Positions 17,824 through 26,030 of a DNA stretch of 35,321 nt are shown in pieces; position 1 is the first letter of the stretch, and every line of letters starts with the position of its first letter. The stretch is from an uncultured Alphaproteobacteria bacterium. GTDB lineage: Bacteria; Pseudomonadota; Alphaproteobacteria; HIMB59; GCA-002718135. Below the pieces are notes generated by a model. That model was not told the DNA's origin, did not search any database, and was given only the letters and a program-made list of their open reading frames with translations. Both the position numbers and the translations under genes were made by a program. The stretch lies in assembly GCA_902530685.1 (NCBI GenBank), contig CACAAZ010000014.1, positions 1-35,321 on the forward strand. Direction: 5' to 3'.

Positions 17824-17848
17824 CTAACCCCTCAAAAAGAGGGGTTAG
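17824..17848 (-). terminator. Intercistronic hairpin between binding-protein and permease genes (system 2)
   Basis: A perfect 10-bp stem, CTAACCCCTC / GAGGGGTTAG, with a 5-base loop, stands out in AT-rich sequence. On the transcribed strand only a short T run (TTTAAAC) follows. It is therefore probably a leaky terminator or a 3'-end stabiliser that yields more binding-protein mRNA than permease mRNA. Confidence 0.75.
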
Positions 17849-17861
17849 AAAATTAAATTTA

Positions 17862-18821
17862 TTAAGGCTTACAATCCAAAGATGGATTTAATTTTGCATC
17901 AACTGCTGGATCATTTATATTAGCTTTTGTAACTAATGTAGCTCCAGTATCAACGAAAGGAGCTAGCGCTTTTCCGTTAATTGCAGCATCGTATGCAGCT
18001 TTTACACCCATATTGCCCATACCCCAAGGATCTTGAATTATAAGACCTTGAAGAGTACCGTCATTGATGTAGTTAATTAATTCATCACTACTATCAAAAG
18101 TAACAGCAAGTATTTCACCAGCTTTACCAGTTTCTTGAAGTGCTTGACCAGTTCCTAATCCGCCAAATAGAGCGTCATCAAAAATACCTCTTAAATTTGG
18201 AAAAGTAGTAATTAAGTCAAGTGTATCATTTAACTGTCTAGTTGTAGTAAAATCTCCAACTTTTGTTGCCACAAGTTTAATACCTGGGTAACTGTCGAAA
18301 ACTTCATTACAACCTTGTATTCTGTCTCTTAATGAGCTTGGTCCAGCACCGTAGTTTACGATAGCAACTTCACCCTCTGGTGCACCATGCTTTTCTTCAA
18401 TAAGATCTACAAGATGTTGGCAACCCATTCTTCCACCTTCAACGTTATTAGTTGTCATGAAAGAAGAGTGATTTTTTGAATCAGCAATTGAGTCAATAAC
18501 AACAACTGGAACTGATTTAGCTGCTTCATCAATTGGAGCACCTAAACCTTCAAAAGAAGTTGCTGCAATAACAACAGCATCAGAACCTGCAGCAACTGCA
18601 TCCTCTAAAACGTTAATTTGTCCTGCAATATCTGCCTCAGAAGTAGGACCTAGTAGTGGAACATCAATTCCAAGTTCAACACCAGCCGTACAACCACCAT
18701 CTAAAACAATCTGCCAAAATGGAGATGTACTGTCTTTAACAATAACTGGAATTGAAACAGCATTTGCGCCAACACTTCCAAATAAAAGTGTAAAAGCTAT
18801 AGCTATATGCTTTAATTTCAT
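17862..18821 (-). CDS. Periplasmic sugar-binding protein, RbsB type (system 2)
   Basis: Type I periplasmic binding protein, 319 residues. Signal peptide MKLKHIAIAFTLLFGSVGANA with cleavage before VSIP. The mature protein starts with a ligand-site strand (IVKDSTSPFWQ) and contains VVIAATSFEGLG and TFDSSDELINY, as in the ribose/galactose-binding group. A strong AGGAGGA Shine-Dalgarno precedes the ATG and a promoter-like pair lies upstream. The hairpin after the stop fits the high expression usual for binding proteins. The ligand may be a hexose, a pentose or a cyclitol; the nearby fructokinase-like gene hints at fructose but this is weak. Confidence 0.92.
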   Translation of the reverse strand: MKLKHIAIAFTLLFGSVGANAVSIPVIVKDSTSPFWQIVLDGGCTAGVELGIDVPLLGPTSEADIAGQINVLEDAVAAGSDAVVIAATSFEGLGAPIDEAAKSVPVVVIDSIADSKNHSSFMTTNNVEGGRMGCQHLVDLIEEKHGAPEGEVAIVNYGAGPSSLRDRIQGCNEVFDSYPGIKLVATKVGDFTTTRQLNDTLDLITTFPNLRGIFDDALFGGLGTGQALQETGKAGEILAVTFDSSDELINYINDGTLQGLIIQDPWGMGNMGVKAAYDAAINGKALAPFVDTGATLVTKANINDPAVDAKLNPSLDCKP

Positions 18822-18824
18822 ATT

Positions 18825-18831
18825 TCCTCCT
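18825..18831 (-). promoter_or_regulatory. Strong ribosome binding site of binding-protein gene (system 2)
   Basis: AGGAGGA, complementary to the 16S tail, sits directly before the ATG at 18821 with only about 4 bases between AGGAGG and ATG. Most neighbouring genes have no such site. Confidence 0.85.
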
Positions 18832-18842
18832 AATTTTTTGAT

Positions 18843-18871
18843 ATTTAAAACATGCCTTAAAAATATTTCAA
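18843..18871 (-). promoter_or_regulatory. Candidate sigma-70-type promoter for system 2
   Basis: On the minus strand TTGAAA and TTAAAT are 17 bases apart, upstream of the Shine-Dalgarno of the binding-protein gene. The -10 matches consensus at only 4 of 6 positions, and AT-rich DNA gives such matches by chance. Confidence 0.4.
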
Positions 18872-18922
18872 GAACTTTTTTTAATATTTTTCTTGTTTAA
18901 TATTCTTACTTAATATTTAGAA

Positions 18923-19690
18923 TTACTCCATAACTGCACCACCACTTACATTTAATGTCTCACCGGTAGTTTCGCTAAAAGTATTTGAACAAAAACCCAC
19001 AATAGCCTTAGCAATGTCTTCTGGCATTTGATACCTTCCCATCGGAATTCTATGAAGCCAATCATGTTCAACTTCTTCTCTGGTTTTTTCATATCCACGA
19101 TTAATTCTCCAATTAATTTCATTATCTATGATTTCTGTGCCAATTGTACCTGGACTAATCGCATTAACTCTTATTTTTGGAGCTAGCTCTAATGCAACTG
19201 CTCTCGTAAAACCAATAACACCCATCTTTGAAGCATTGTAATGAGAAGTAAATCTTTGTGCCCTTCTTGCAGCTTGCGAGGAGATATTTAATATGCTTCC
19301 TTTATCATTGAATATAGGTATTGCATGCTTGGTCATTAAAAACATTCCTCTTAAATTTACGCGCATTACCAAGTCCCAATCATCTACGCTCAAATCTTTG
19401 CAAAGGTTTAATGTTGCTACTCCAGCATTGTTTATTAAATGATCTACGCCACCATGATCAGATTTAACCTGATTATAAAAATCTTTAACTTTTTTTTCTT
19501 CTGTTATATCTAAATCAAAAAATAATAAATTTTTTGAATCATTAGCTTTTCTGAATTTACTGATTTTCTCTTTATTGTTATCAACGCAAAGAACTGTTGC
19601 TTTACTTTGAAGAAATGCCTCGCAAGTTGCTTGTCCAATACCGCCAGCGCCACCAGTAACTATTATAATTTTTGATTTAAAGTCATTCAT
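18923..19690 (-). CDS. Short-chain dehydrogenase/reductase
   Basis: Classical SDR of 255 residues. Cofactor motif TGGAGGIG (12-19), NNAG (87-90), and the catalytic set S138, Y151 and K155 (YNASK). Asp at 37 after the second strand favours NAD over NADP. It follows the 2-hydroxyacid dehydrogenase gene with 29 bases between and lies between the two importers. A sugar or cyclitol dehydrogenase role is likely from context. An L-fucose/sugar dehydrogenase step, missing from the fuconate cluster, is one possibility but is unproven. Confidence 0.88.
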   Translation of the reverse strand: MNDFKSKIIIVTGGAGGIGQATCEAFLQSKATVLCVDNNKEKISKFRKANDSKNLLFFDLDITEEKKVKDFYNQVKSDHGGVDHLINNAGVATLNLCKDLSVDDWDLVMRVNLRGMFLMTKHAIPIFNDKGSILNISSQAARRAQRFTSHYNASKMGVIGFTRAVALELAPKIRVNAISPGTIGTEIIDNEINWRINRGYEKTREEVEHDWLHRIPMGRYQMPEDIAKAIVGFCSNTFSETTGETLNVSGGAVME

Positions 19691-19719
19691 TAATTTAAGA
19701 TTAAATTCAATTTAAAAAT

Positions 19720-20679
19720 TTACAAGATTTTTTTGTTAACAATATTATTTATATTCGTTTTATTTTGGAGATGGTTTAAGATATTTTCAATAGTTTCAAT
19801 GGACATTCTAGCTCTACATTCGACAGTAAGGGCAGCATTATGAGGAGTAAAAATTATATTTTTTGCAGATAGAATAGGGTCATCTTTATCAGGAGGCTCC
19901 TTTGTGTAAACATCTAAACCTGCGCCTAATATTTTTCCTTTATCTAATGCTAATTTCAAATTTTCTTGATTTACTATTCCGCCTCTAGAAGTATTGACTA
20001 AAATTACATCATTATTCATTATAGAAAACTCTTTTTGAGAGATAAAATTTTTTGTATCACTAGACAAAGGTATATGAATGGTAATGAAATTTGCGTTTTT
20101 TAATCCTGTTTTCAGATCTACAAATTTAAATGGTGGTTTTGCTTCATTCATATTTTTCAAATATGGATCATGTATTAAAATTTCACAATTAAACATCGAT
20201 AATCTTTTAGCAACTTCTCTACCTATTCTTCCATAACCTATTATTAGAACCTTTTTGTTGAATATCTCTACAGTTTTTTGAATCATAGTTTTTTGAAGAT
20301 ATTCACCATTTTTAACTAAATTGTGACAATCAATAATCCTTCTTGATAATGCTAGAAACATAGTAATAACATGTTCAGCAACTGAAACAGCATTACTTGA
20401 GCCAGTTATTGCCAGGGGTATTCTTTTTTCATTCAAAAATTCAATATCAACAGAGTCGTATCCAACACCATGCCTTGCAACAATTTTAAGTTTTGCACAA
20501 TGTGTCAAAACTTCCTTAGGAAGTTTGGCTGTTCTAATTCCAATACCATCACAATCCGCAAGTTCTTTTTTCAAATTATCTAAAGTATAGTCAAATATTT
20601 CAATATAATTAATATTGTTTCTTTTAAGAATTTCTTTTCCAGCATCATGGAATTCGCCAATTAAAGCAATTTTTGTCAA
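19720..20679 (-). CDS. D-isomer-specific 2-hydroxyacid dehydrogenase
   Basis: NAD-dependent 2-hydroxyacid dehydrogenase related to SerA/glyoxylate reductases, 319 residues. The cofactor motif is GYGRIG (148-153). The catalytic triad R232, E261 and H280 is intact. The start is TTG, directly after the stop of the ATPase gene (TAA then TTG), with no in-frame ATG before the conserved N-terminus, so TTG appears real and coupled. It has no ACT domain, so it is unlikely to be SerA itself. It may interconvert a 2-oxo acid made from the imported compound. Confidence 0.87.
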   Translation of the reverse strand: MTKIALIGEFHDAGKEILKRNNINYIEIFDYTLDNLKKELADCDGIGIRTAKLPKEVLTHCAKLKIVARHGVGYDSVDIEFLNEKRIPLAITGSSNAVSVAEHVITMFLALSRRIIDCHNLVKNGEYLQKTMIQKTVEIFNKKVLIIGYGRIGREVAKRLSMFNCEILIHDPYLKNMNEAKPPFKFVDLKTGLKNANFITIHIPLSSDTKNFISQKEFSIMNNDVILVNTSRGGIVNQENLKLALDKGKILGAGLDVYTKEPPDKDDPILSAKNIIFTPHNAALTVECRARMSIETIENILNHLQNKTNINNIVNKKIL

Positions 20680-21459
20680 TTATAACTCTAGTTCTTTAGC
20701 GAGGTCTCCGATTTGTGCACCCCCGGCCATTAATCTCTTTACATCCTCACCACCTAGATCATTTGCTAACCCACTACCTATAACTTCTCCTAGACTTAAG
20801 AATGTATATCTATCGGCAATAAGTCTTGCGTGTATTTCATTATGTGTAATTAGAATGATTGCTATGTTGCCAAGTCTTTGAACTTTTTTTATTGTTTTTA
20901 AAACTTCCATTTGTTGTTTTTGACCAAGAGCGGAAGTTGGTTCATCTAAGATTAATATTTTTGCTCCAAAATAAATTGCTCTAGCTATTGCTAAAGTTTG
21001 TCTTTGTCCTCCTGACATGGTTCCTACTTTTTGATTAGGATCAGCGATATTTATTCCAATTTTAGACATTTCTTCAATTGTTATTTTATGCATTTCATCC
21101 ATTTGCATAAGGCCAAACGGTCCTGGTCCTTTTTTTAATTCTCTTCCTAAGAAAAAATTTAATGTAACAGAGGTTAAATTATTTAGAGCAAGATCTTGAT
21201 ATACTGTTCCAATACCTGCATCAGAGGCTTGTCTAGGAGAAGCAAATTTTACAAATTCTCCATCTACTTTAATTTGACCTTTAGTTGCAGGATGCACACC
21301 AGATAAAACTTTAATTAAGGTTGATTTACCTGCACCATTATCACCAAGTAATGCATGCACTTCCCCAGGATATACGTCGAGTGATACTCCATTGAGCGCT
21401 GTAAAACTTCCAAATTTTTTTACCAAATCTTTAATTTCGATTAGAGGCTTTTTATTCAT
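20680..21459 (-). CDS. Sugar ABC importer ATP-binding protein (system 1)
   Basis: Single-domain ATPase of 259 residues, FrcA-like. Walker A GDNGAGKST (39-47), signature MSGGQ (148-152), Walker B ending LDE (171-173), and H206. The ATG overlaps the permease stop by one base. Sequence differs enough from the system 2 ATPase that the two are separate importers, not a recent duplication. Confidence 0.93.
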   Translation of the reverse strand: MNKKPLIEIKDLVKKFGSFTALNGVSLDVYPGEVHALLGDNGAGKSTLIKVLSGVHPATKGQIKVDGEFVKFASPRQASDAGIGTVYQDLALNNLTSVTLNFFLGRELKKGPGPFGLMQMDEMHKITIEEMSKIGINIADPNQKVGTMSGGQRQTLAIARAIYFGAKILILDEPTSALGQKQQMEVLKTIKKVQRLGNIAIILITHNEIHARLIADRYTFLSLGEVIGSGLANDLGGEDVKRLMAGGAQIGDLAKELEL

Positions 21460-23051
21460 TAAATACTACCTACAATTCTTCTTCTTATATTTTCATTTGT
21501 TAAAGCAGCAGTTACCAGCACAGCACCTAAGAAGACACGATAAAAGGAGCCATCTACACCAGGAATATAAAAGAATGCTTCTTTAGCAATACCAAATATT
21601 ACAGCTCCAAGCATTATGCCCATAATTGATCCAAAGCCTCCAGTAAGAACTACACCACCGATCACGGCCGCAGCAATTGCTTCTAATTCTTTTAAATTTC
21701 CTTTAGCAGTGTCAGCAGTATTTACCTCAAATACTTGGCAAGCAGCAAAAATTGTTGCACAAAAAGCTGTAAACATAAAAAGGCCAATTTTTACTTTGTT
21801 CGTGGGTACACCATTTGCCTGAGCAGCAGAAAGATTGCCACCTGTCGAATATATCCAATTACCTACTTGTGTTTTACTTAAAACAAAGTAACAAATTATA
21901 GCAAGTAAAACCCAAATCATAACGCATGAATAAAATCCTGGAGCAAATTTGTTTCCAAACATATTTACATTCCAGTCTGCTGTAAAATATAACCAATCAA
22001 AAAAAGGCTCTAAAATGTCGCCGCCAAAAAAGTTGGCTACTGGTCTAGCTGTTATAAAGGTATCTATATAAGCTCTTGCTAAATCTAACTCTGTAACTGA
22101 TTTCGCAGCAATTTCTGGAACTTGAATACCAGCATCTATCTTTTTTTGTATAGCCTCAACCATCGATTCATTTCCAGATTTTTGAGCATTTTCTAAAGTT
22201 TTTTGCATAGTATCTACCATTTTTTGTTTTTGTAAAAGAGTTTTGGTAATTGCTACTTTCTCATTAATGTATGTTAATTGTTCTGTAAGTTTCTCAACTG
22301 TACTTTGAGGTGCTGTTTTCAAAATTTCTAATAATTCATCATTAGATAATGCTTTAGCTGCATCTCTTTCTATTTCACCGTGACCAGGAACATTAATTAT
22401 ATTTTTTATATCTGGAAGATCGGTTACTGTTGTTGATCCTGCCGTTTGATCAGGAGCTTTATTAAATGCTCTGTAGCAGACTTCAGTTAAACCTCTTAAA
22501 AAAAATAATCCACCTAAGGTAACTATAAAAGAAGCAATTCCACTTTTTACAATTACATACCCTTGAAACCAACCGAATGACAATGTCATTACTAGAGTAA
22601 TTAATAAAGCTGTTAGTGGCGATACATTAGTTATTTCAAAAATTTTGAGTCCTTCAAAATGAAAGCCTCCTTCAAAAGAAATATAAGGTATTACAATAGC
22701 AAAACCCCATTTAAGAATAATTGCCATTGCTCCACCAGCAAATCCAATCATTGATCCAACACTCAAATCAAATTCACCAGCGATAATCAACATACCAGCA
22801 CCAAGAGCTACAATCCCTAGTTGGGAAATGACACGAAAATTATTTCTTATTCCAAGTGCATTAAAACCTTCTCCTGCAAAAGGGTTTAAAGAAAACTCAC
22901 CCTGTGGAATTGAAAAATAACCGAGCATTGCAAAAAGAAGCAGCATAACACCTAGAGGCCCAATTTCTGGTCTTGCAAAGATTTTAGAATACCATCTACT
23001 TGGTTTTAAGCGATCAGACTCTTGTCTTTTTACTTCTTGGCTGGAATTCAT
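21459..23051 (-). CDS. Sugar ABC importer permease with large inserted domain (system 1)
   Basis: RbsC/FrcC-family permease, but 530 residues instead of about 330. Conserved parts are GEFDLSVGSMIGF (near 92-104), FIVTLGGLFFLRGL (175-188), the coupling loop KTQVGNWIYSTGGN (393-406), and AAVIGGVVLTGGFGS (461-475). Between the last transmembrane segment before residue about 195 and the next at about 375 lies an insertion of roughly 170 residues. Its middle (about 235-306) is Gln/Lys/Glu-rich and looks helical or coiled-coil. By family topology this loop faces the periplasm. The N-terminus also has an extra charged segment of 25 residues. No frameshift is seen. Confidence 0.9.
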   Translation of the reverse strand: MNSSQEVKRQESDRLKPSRWYSKIFARPEIGPLGVMLLLFAMLGYFSIPQGEFSLNPFAGEGFNALGIRNNFRVISQLGIVALGAGMLIIAGEFDLSVGSMIGFAGGAMAIILKWGFAIVIPYISFEGGFHFEGLKIFEITNVSPLTALLITLVMTLSFGWFQGYVIVKSGIASFIVTLGGLFFLRGLTEVCYRAFNKAPDQTAGSTTVTDLPDIKNIINVPGHGEIERDAAKALSNDELLEILKTAPQSTVEKLTEQLTYINEKVAITKTLLQKQKMVDTMQKTLENAQKSGNESMVEAIQKKIDAGIQVPEIAAKSVTELDLARAYIDTFITARPVANFFGGDILEPFFDWLYFTADWNVNMFGNKFAPGFYSCVMIWVLLAIICYFVLSKTQVGNWIYSTGGNLSAAQANGVPTNKVKIGLFMFTAFCATIFAACQVFEVNTADTAKGNLKELEAIAAAVIGGVVLTGGFGSIMGIMLGAVIFGIAKEAFFYIPGVDGSFYRVFLGAVLVTAALTNENIRRRIVGSI

Positions 23052-23057
23052 AAAAGA

Positions 23058-23077
23058 AAGCCGCCCGAGGGCGGCTT
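23058..23077 (-). terminator. Intercistronic hairpin between binding-protein and permease genes (system 1)
   Basis: The stem AAGCCGCC / GGCGGCTT closes a four-base loop. On the minus strand it is followed by TTTCTTTT immediately before the permease ATG. It looks like an intrinsic terminator or attenuator and is markedly GC-rich for this genome. It would limit read-through from the binding-protein gene into the permease gene. Confidence 0.8.
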
Positions 23078-23090
23078 AGTTAAATTAAAA

Positions 23091-23999
23091 CTATCTGTCT
23101 ATTCCAGCTAGAGCTGAAACAGAAGCAGCGTTTGATTTATCAACAAATCCTGGTCCAGATGGAATATTTGCACCTGGTAAAAGGCCTGCGCTGTTGTTGT
23201 ATAAGTGTAATACAATAATAGGCATATAACCTTGTAATCTTTGTTGTTGATCAATTGTGAATGATACTTTGTCAGCTGCGATTAAGTCCATAACACCTGG
23301 GCTTAAATCGAAACATGAGTGGTGAATACCGCTCATACCAAGATCATCCATTGCTTTCGCAACACCTTCACATACGTGAGGTCCTACAGATAAAATAGCG
23401 TCAATATCTGTATTAGCTTGTAAAGCTGCAGTTGCACGAGTTACAATTGTTGCTGGATCAGAAGTTGTGTCAACATATTCCATTGGAATTGTTTCTCCAT
23501 AACCTTCACATCTATCAACTAGAGCAGTGTTATATGCTTCTTGGATCATACATAATCCTTTTGAAGCACCTTCAGACTTAGCTCTTTGACCAGCTTTTTG
23601 ACCTGCAAGATATTCAGGCTGACCAACGTGCATTAAAGCACCTAAAGCAGCTGAGTTTTCAAGACCTGAGTTCATTGTTACAACAGGTACACCTGCAGCA
23701 ACAGCAGCTTTAATTGCTGGGCCTAATGCATCAGGATCAGGTAGTGAAATTACCATTCCATCAGGTTGAGTTGCAGCAGCAGCTTGAATTGAACTTGCCA
23801 TATCTGCCATATCAGCTGAAGGGTTGTATATATATTCGAAGTCAGCACCGATTGCTCTTGCTGCATCTTCTCCACCTTTTTGTACAACTGGCCAGAAAGG
23901 ATCTTTACCTTCACCATGAGTTACCATAACGTATCTCTCAGCTAAGGCTGCACTTGTAGCAAATACTAGTGCTACGATTGTCATAAGAATATTTTTCAT
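23091..23999 (-). CDS. Periplasmic sugar-binding protein, RbsB type (system 1)
   Basis: Type I periplasmic binding protein, 302 residues. Signal peptide MKNILMTIVALVFATSAALA, cleaved before ERYV. The ligand site starts with THGEGKDPFWPVVQKG, and further family landmarks are PDGMVISLPDP, TMNSGLEN and SFTIDQQQRLQGYM. The gene has a strong AGGAGGA site, and visibly more GC-rich, optimised codons than its neighbours, which suggests high expression. It lies next to iolD, so inositol or a related cyclitol is a reasonable ligand guess. Ribose, fructose and similar sugars are alternatives. Confidence 0.92.
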   Translation of the reverse strand: MKNILMTIVALVFATSAALAERYVMVTHGEGKDPFWPVVQKGGEDAARAIGADFEYIYNPSADMADMASSIQAAAATQPDGMVISLPDPDALGPAIKAAVAAGVPVVTMNSGLENSAALGALMHVGQPEYLAGQKAGQRAKSEGASKGLCMIQEAYNTALVDRCEGYGETIPMEYVDTTSDPATIVTRATAALQANTDIDAILSVGPHVCEGVAKAMDDLGMSGIHHSCFDLSPGVMDLIAADKVSFTIDQQQRLQGYMPIIVLHLYNNSAGLLPGANIPSGPGFVDKSNAASVSALAGIDR

Positions 24000-24002
24000 T
24001 AT

Positions 24003-24009
24003 TCCTCCT
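24003..24009 (-). promoter_or_regulatory. Strong ribosome binding site of binding-protein gene (system 1)
   Basis: AGGAGGA is placed directly upstream of the ATG at 23999, in the same arrangement as in system 2. Confidence 0.85.
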
Positions 24010-24026
24010 AATAATTATAATTATTA
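24009..24026 (-). promoter_or_regulatory. Perfect 18-base AT palindrome upstream of system 1 binding-protein gene
   Basis: TAATAATTATAATTATTA reads the same on both strands and ends at the Shine-Dalgarno. It could be a repressor operator, but pure AT palindromes occur by chance in this base composition. Confidence 0.3.
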
Positions 24027-24064
24027 AAAATACCTATAAAAGGGAGTGAATACAAATCAAGTGT

Positions 24065-24092
24065 TAAATTTGTTAATTATTTGACAAATTTA
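24065..24092. repeat. Inverted repeat at the iolD stop
   Basis: Arms TAAATTTGT and ACAAATTTA (9 bases each) are separated by 10 bases. The right arm includes the iolD stop codon. No T-run follows on the transcribed strand, so this is a weak terminator at best. It might also be an operator for the importer promoter. Confidence 0.4.
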
Positions 24093-25934
24093 CACACCTT
24101 TTCTTTGTATATTTTTGCCATCCATATGTTCTTGAAAAGCTTTTTTATTGGCATCAGAATTACCAATCTCTAAAGTTGGACTTTCCCAATACGCTGTGCC
24201 ATCTAACCATTCGTATCCATGTGTTTCTATAGAAATAACATAGGTTTTATCAGATTTTTTTGCTCTCTCAAAAGCTGCTTCTAAATCTGTTATTGATTTT
24301 ACTGTTTCAGCATTTGCACCCATACTTTTCGCATGAGCTTCAAAATCAACAAATTGTAGTTGAGACGCATTTGCAGCTCTTAGGTTACAAAGATACTCTT
24401 TACCTCCCTTTGCTAATTGAAGTCGGTTTATGACCATATGTCCACCGTTGTCACAAACTACAATTATTAATTTCTTATTATAAATTACCGAACTGTAAAT
24501 ATCACTATTATGCAGTAGGTATGAACCATCACCAACAAAGACGATAACATCTTGATTAGGTTTTGCCATCTTAATACCAAGTGCGCCAGATATTTCGTAA
24601 CCCATACAGCTAAACCCCCACTCAGTCTCAAAAGTATTTCGTTGTTTTGGTTTCCAAATTTGTACAGTTTCACCTACAAGGCCGCCAGCTGCTGTTACAA
24701 CAATATCAGATTTATCTGCTTTTCTGTAAACCGCACCAACTGCGTGTGCATAAGAGGGTATTTCTTGATTAGTTGGGCCACTTTGTTTTTCTATGTAAGT
24801 TTCCCATTCTTTTTTTTCTTTAAGAGCTCTAACGTACCATTGCTCAGGAGCCTTCCAATCACCTAAAACTTTTGAGAGTTCTTGTAAACCAATTTTTGCA
24901 TCACTTATCATTGGTGAAGCTCTATGTTTATTAGAATCAAATCTCGAAGTATTTATTGAAGCTAATCTAAAATTATCATTTTGAAAATTTGTCCATGATC
25001 CAGTTGTAAAATCAGAAAGTTTAGTTCCAATTGCTAGAGCTAAATCAGTATCTTTTGAGAGGCTATTTGATGAACCATCTCCTAAACATCCAATAGCACT
25101 TATATAATAAGGATCATCTTTATCCATACAGCCAATACCCATAACTGTTGAAGTAACAGGTATATTATGCTTTTTTGCAAAGTCTGATAGTTCATTTTCT
25201 GCTTCAGAATAAAGTACTCCACCGCCTGAAATAATTATTGGTTGTTTAGATTGTATTATCTCCTTAGCAACCCTCTCAACTTGTCTTGGATCAGGGTGAA
25301 TGCGTCTAATTTCATGAACCTTTTCCTCAAAAAATACCTCTGGATAATCATATGCTTCTCCTTGAACATCTTGAGACATTGATATTGTTGCAGGGCCACA
25401 TTCTGCTGGATCTAACATTACTTGGATTGCTTGTGGTAGAGAAGATAGAATTTGCTCTGGTCTTGTTATCCTATCGAAATATTTTGAGACTGATTTAAAA
25501 GCGTCGTTTTGAGTAGTTGTGGGGGAATTAAAATTCTCTACTTGTTGTAAAACTGGATCTGGGAAACGACTAGCAAAAGTGTCACCGGGAAGTAGTAAGA
25601 TTGGTAGTCTGTTGCTTAGAGCAACTGCTGCTGCAGTAACCATGTTTGTGGCTCCGGGTCCAACAGATGAAGTAGCAATAAATATTTGTTTGCGTCTCAT
25701 TGCACGGGAATAACCAATACCAGTTAATGCCATGTTTTGTTCATGATGCCCTCTATAGCCTGGAAGTTGATCTTTGAATTCCTCCATAGCTTGACCTAAA
25801 CAAGCAACATTGCCATGACCATATATTCCAAAGGCTCCAGGAAATAATGGGAGTTTATTTCCATTAATAATAATTTTTTGAGCTATAAGATATTTAAAAA
25901 GTGCATGTGAACAAGTAAGCTTTTGAGTTTTCAT
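24090..25934 (-). CDS. iolD: Trihydroxycyclohexane-1,2-dione hydrolase (IolD)
   Basis: TPP-dependent ring-opening enzyme of myo-inositol breakdown, 614 residues (usual about 620-640). IolD-specific segments are GAFGIYGHGNVACLG (near 33-47), the TPP-activating E65 in GHHEQNMA, TSSVGPGATNMVTAAA, and LLPGDTFASRFPDPVLQQ. The C-terminal TPP motif is GDGSYLLHNSD. A GGAGG site lies 4 bases before the ATG. The IolG-like and IolE-like genes are 12-15 kb to the left, in another unit. IolB, IolA and a clear IolC are absent from the window. Confidence 0.93.
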   Translation of the reverse strand: MKTQKLTCSHALFKYLIAQKIIINGNKLPLFPGAFGIYGHGNVACLGQAMEEFKDQLPGYRGHHEQNMALTGIGYSRAMRRKQIFIATSSVGPGATNMVTAAAVALSNRLPILLLPGDTFASRFPDPVLQQVENFNSPTTTQNDAFKSVSKYFDRITRPEQILSSLPQAIQVMLDPAECGPATISMSQDVQGEAYDYPEVFFEEKVHEIRRIHPDPRQVERVAKEIIQSKQPIIISGGGVLYSEAENELSDFAKKHNIPVTSTVMGIGCMDKDDPYYISAIGCLGDGSSNSLSKDTDLALAIGTKLSDFTTGSWTNFQNDNFRLASINTSRFDSNKHRASPMISDAKIGLQELSKVLGDWKAPEQWYVRALKEKKEWETYIEKQSGPTNQEIPSYAHAVGAVYRKADKSDIVVTAAGGLVGETVQIWKPKQRNTFETEWGFSCMGYEISGALGIKMAKPNQDVIVFVGDGSYLLHNSDIYSSVIYNKKLIIVVCDNGGHMVINRLQLAKGGKEYLCNLRAANASQLQFVDFEAHAKSMGANAETVKSITDLEAAFERAKKSDKTYVISIETHGYEWLDGTAYWESPTLEIGNSDANKKAFQEHMDGKNIQRKGV

Positions 25935-25938
25935 TGTA

Positions 25939-25943
25939 CCTCC
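25939..25943 (-). promoter_or_regulatory. Ribosome binding site of iolD
   Basis: GGAGG followed by TACA and the iolD ATG. Apart from the binding proteins, iolD is the only gene here with such a clear site. Confidence 0.8.
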
Positions 25944-26030
25944 ATTAATTACATTAAAACTAATAAGTAAATAAATACAATAATTATTTTATTTAATATT
26001 ATTTGTTTAATAAAAACAAAGCCAAAAAAT

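Noticed and set aside
16077-23999. Two importers as a tandem duplication
   Set aside because: Binding proteins, permeases and ATPases differ clearly between the two systems, and one permease has a large insertion.
24485-24866. ORFs of 62 and 104 residues inside iolD
   Set aside because: They lie fully within iolD in other frames, with compositions typical of antisense shadows.
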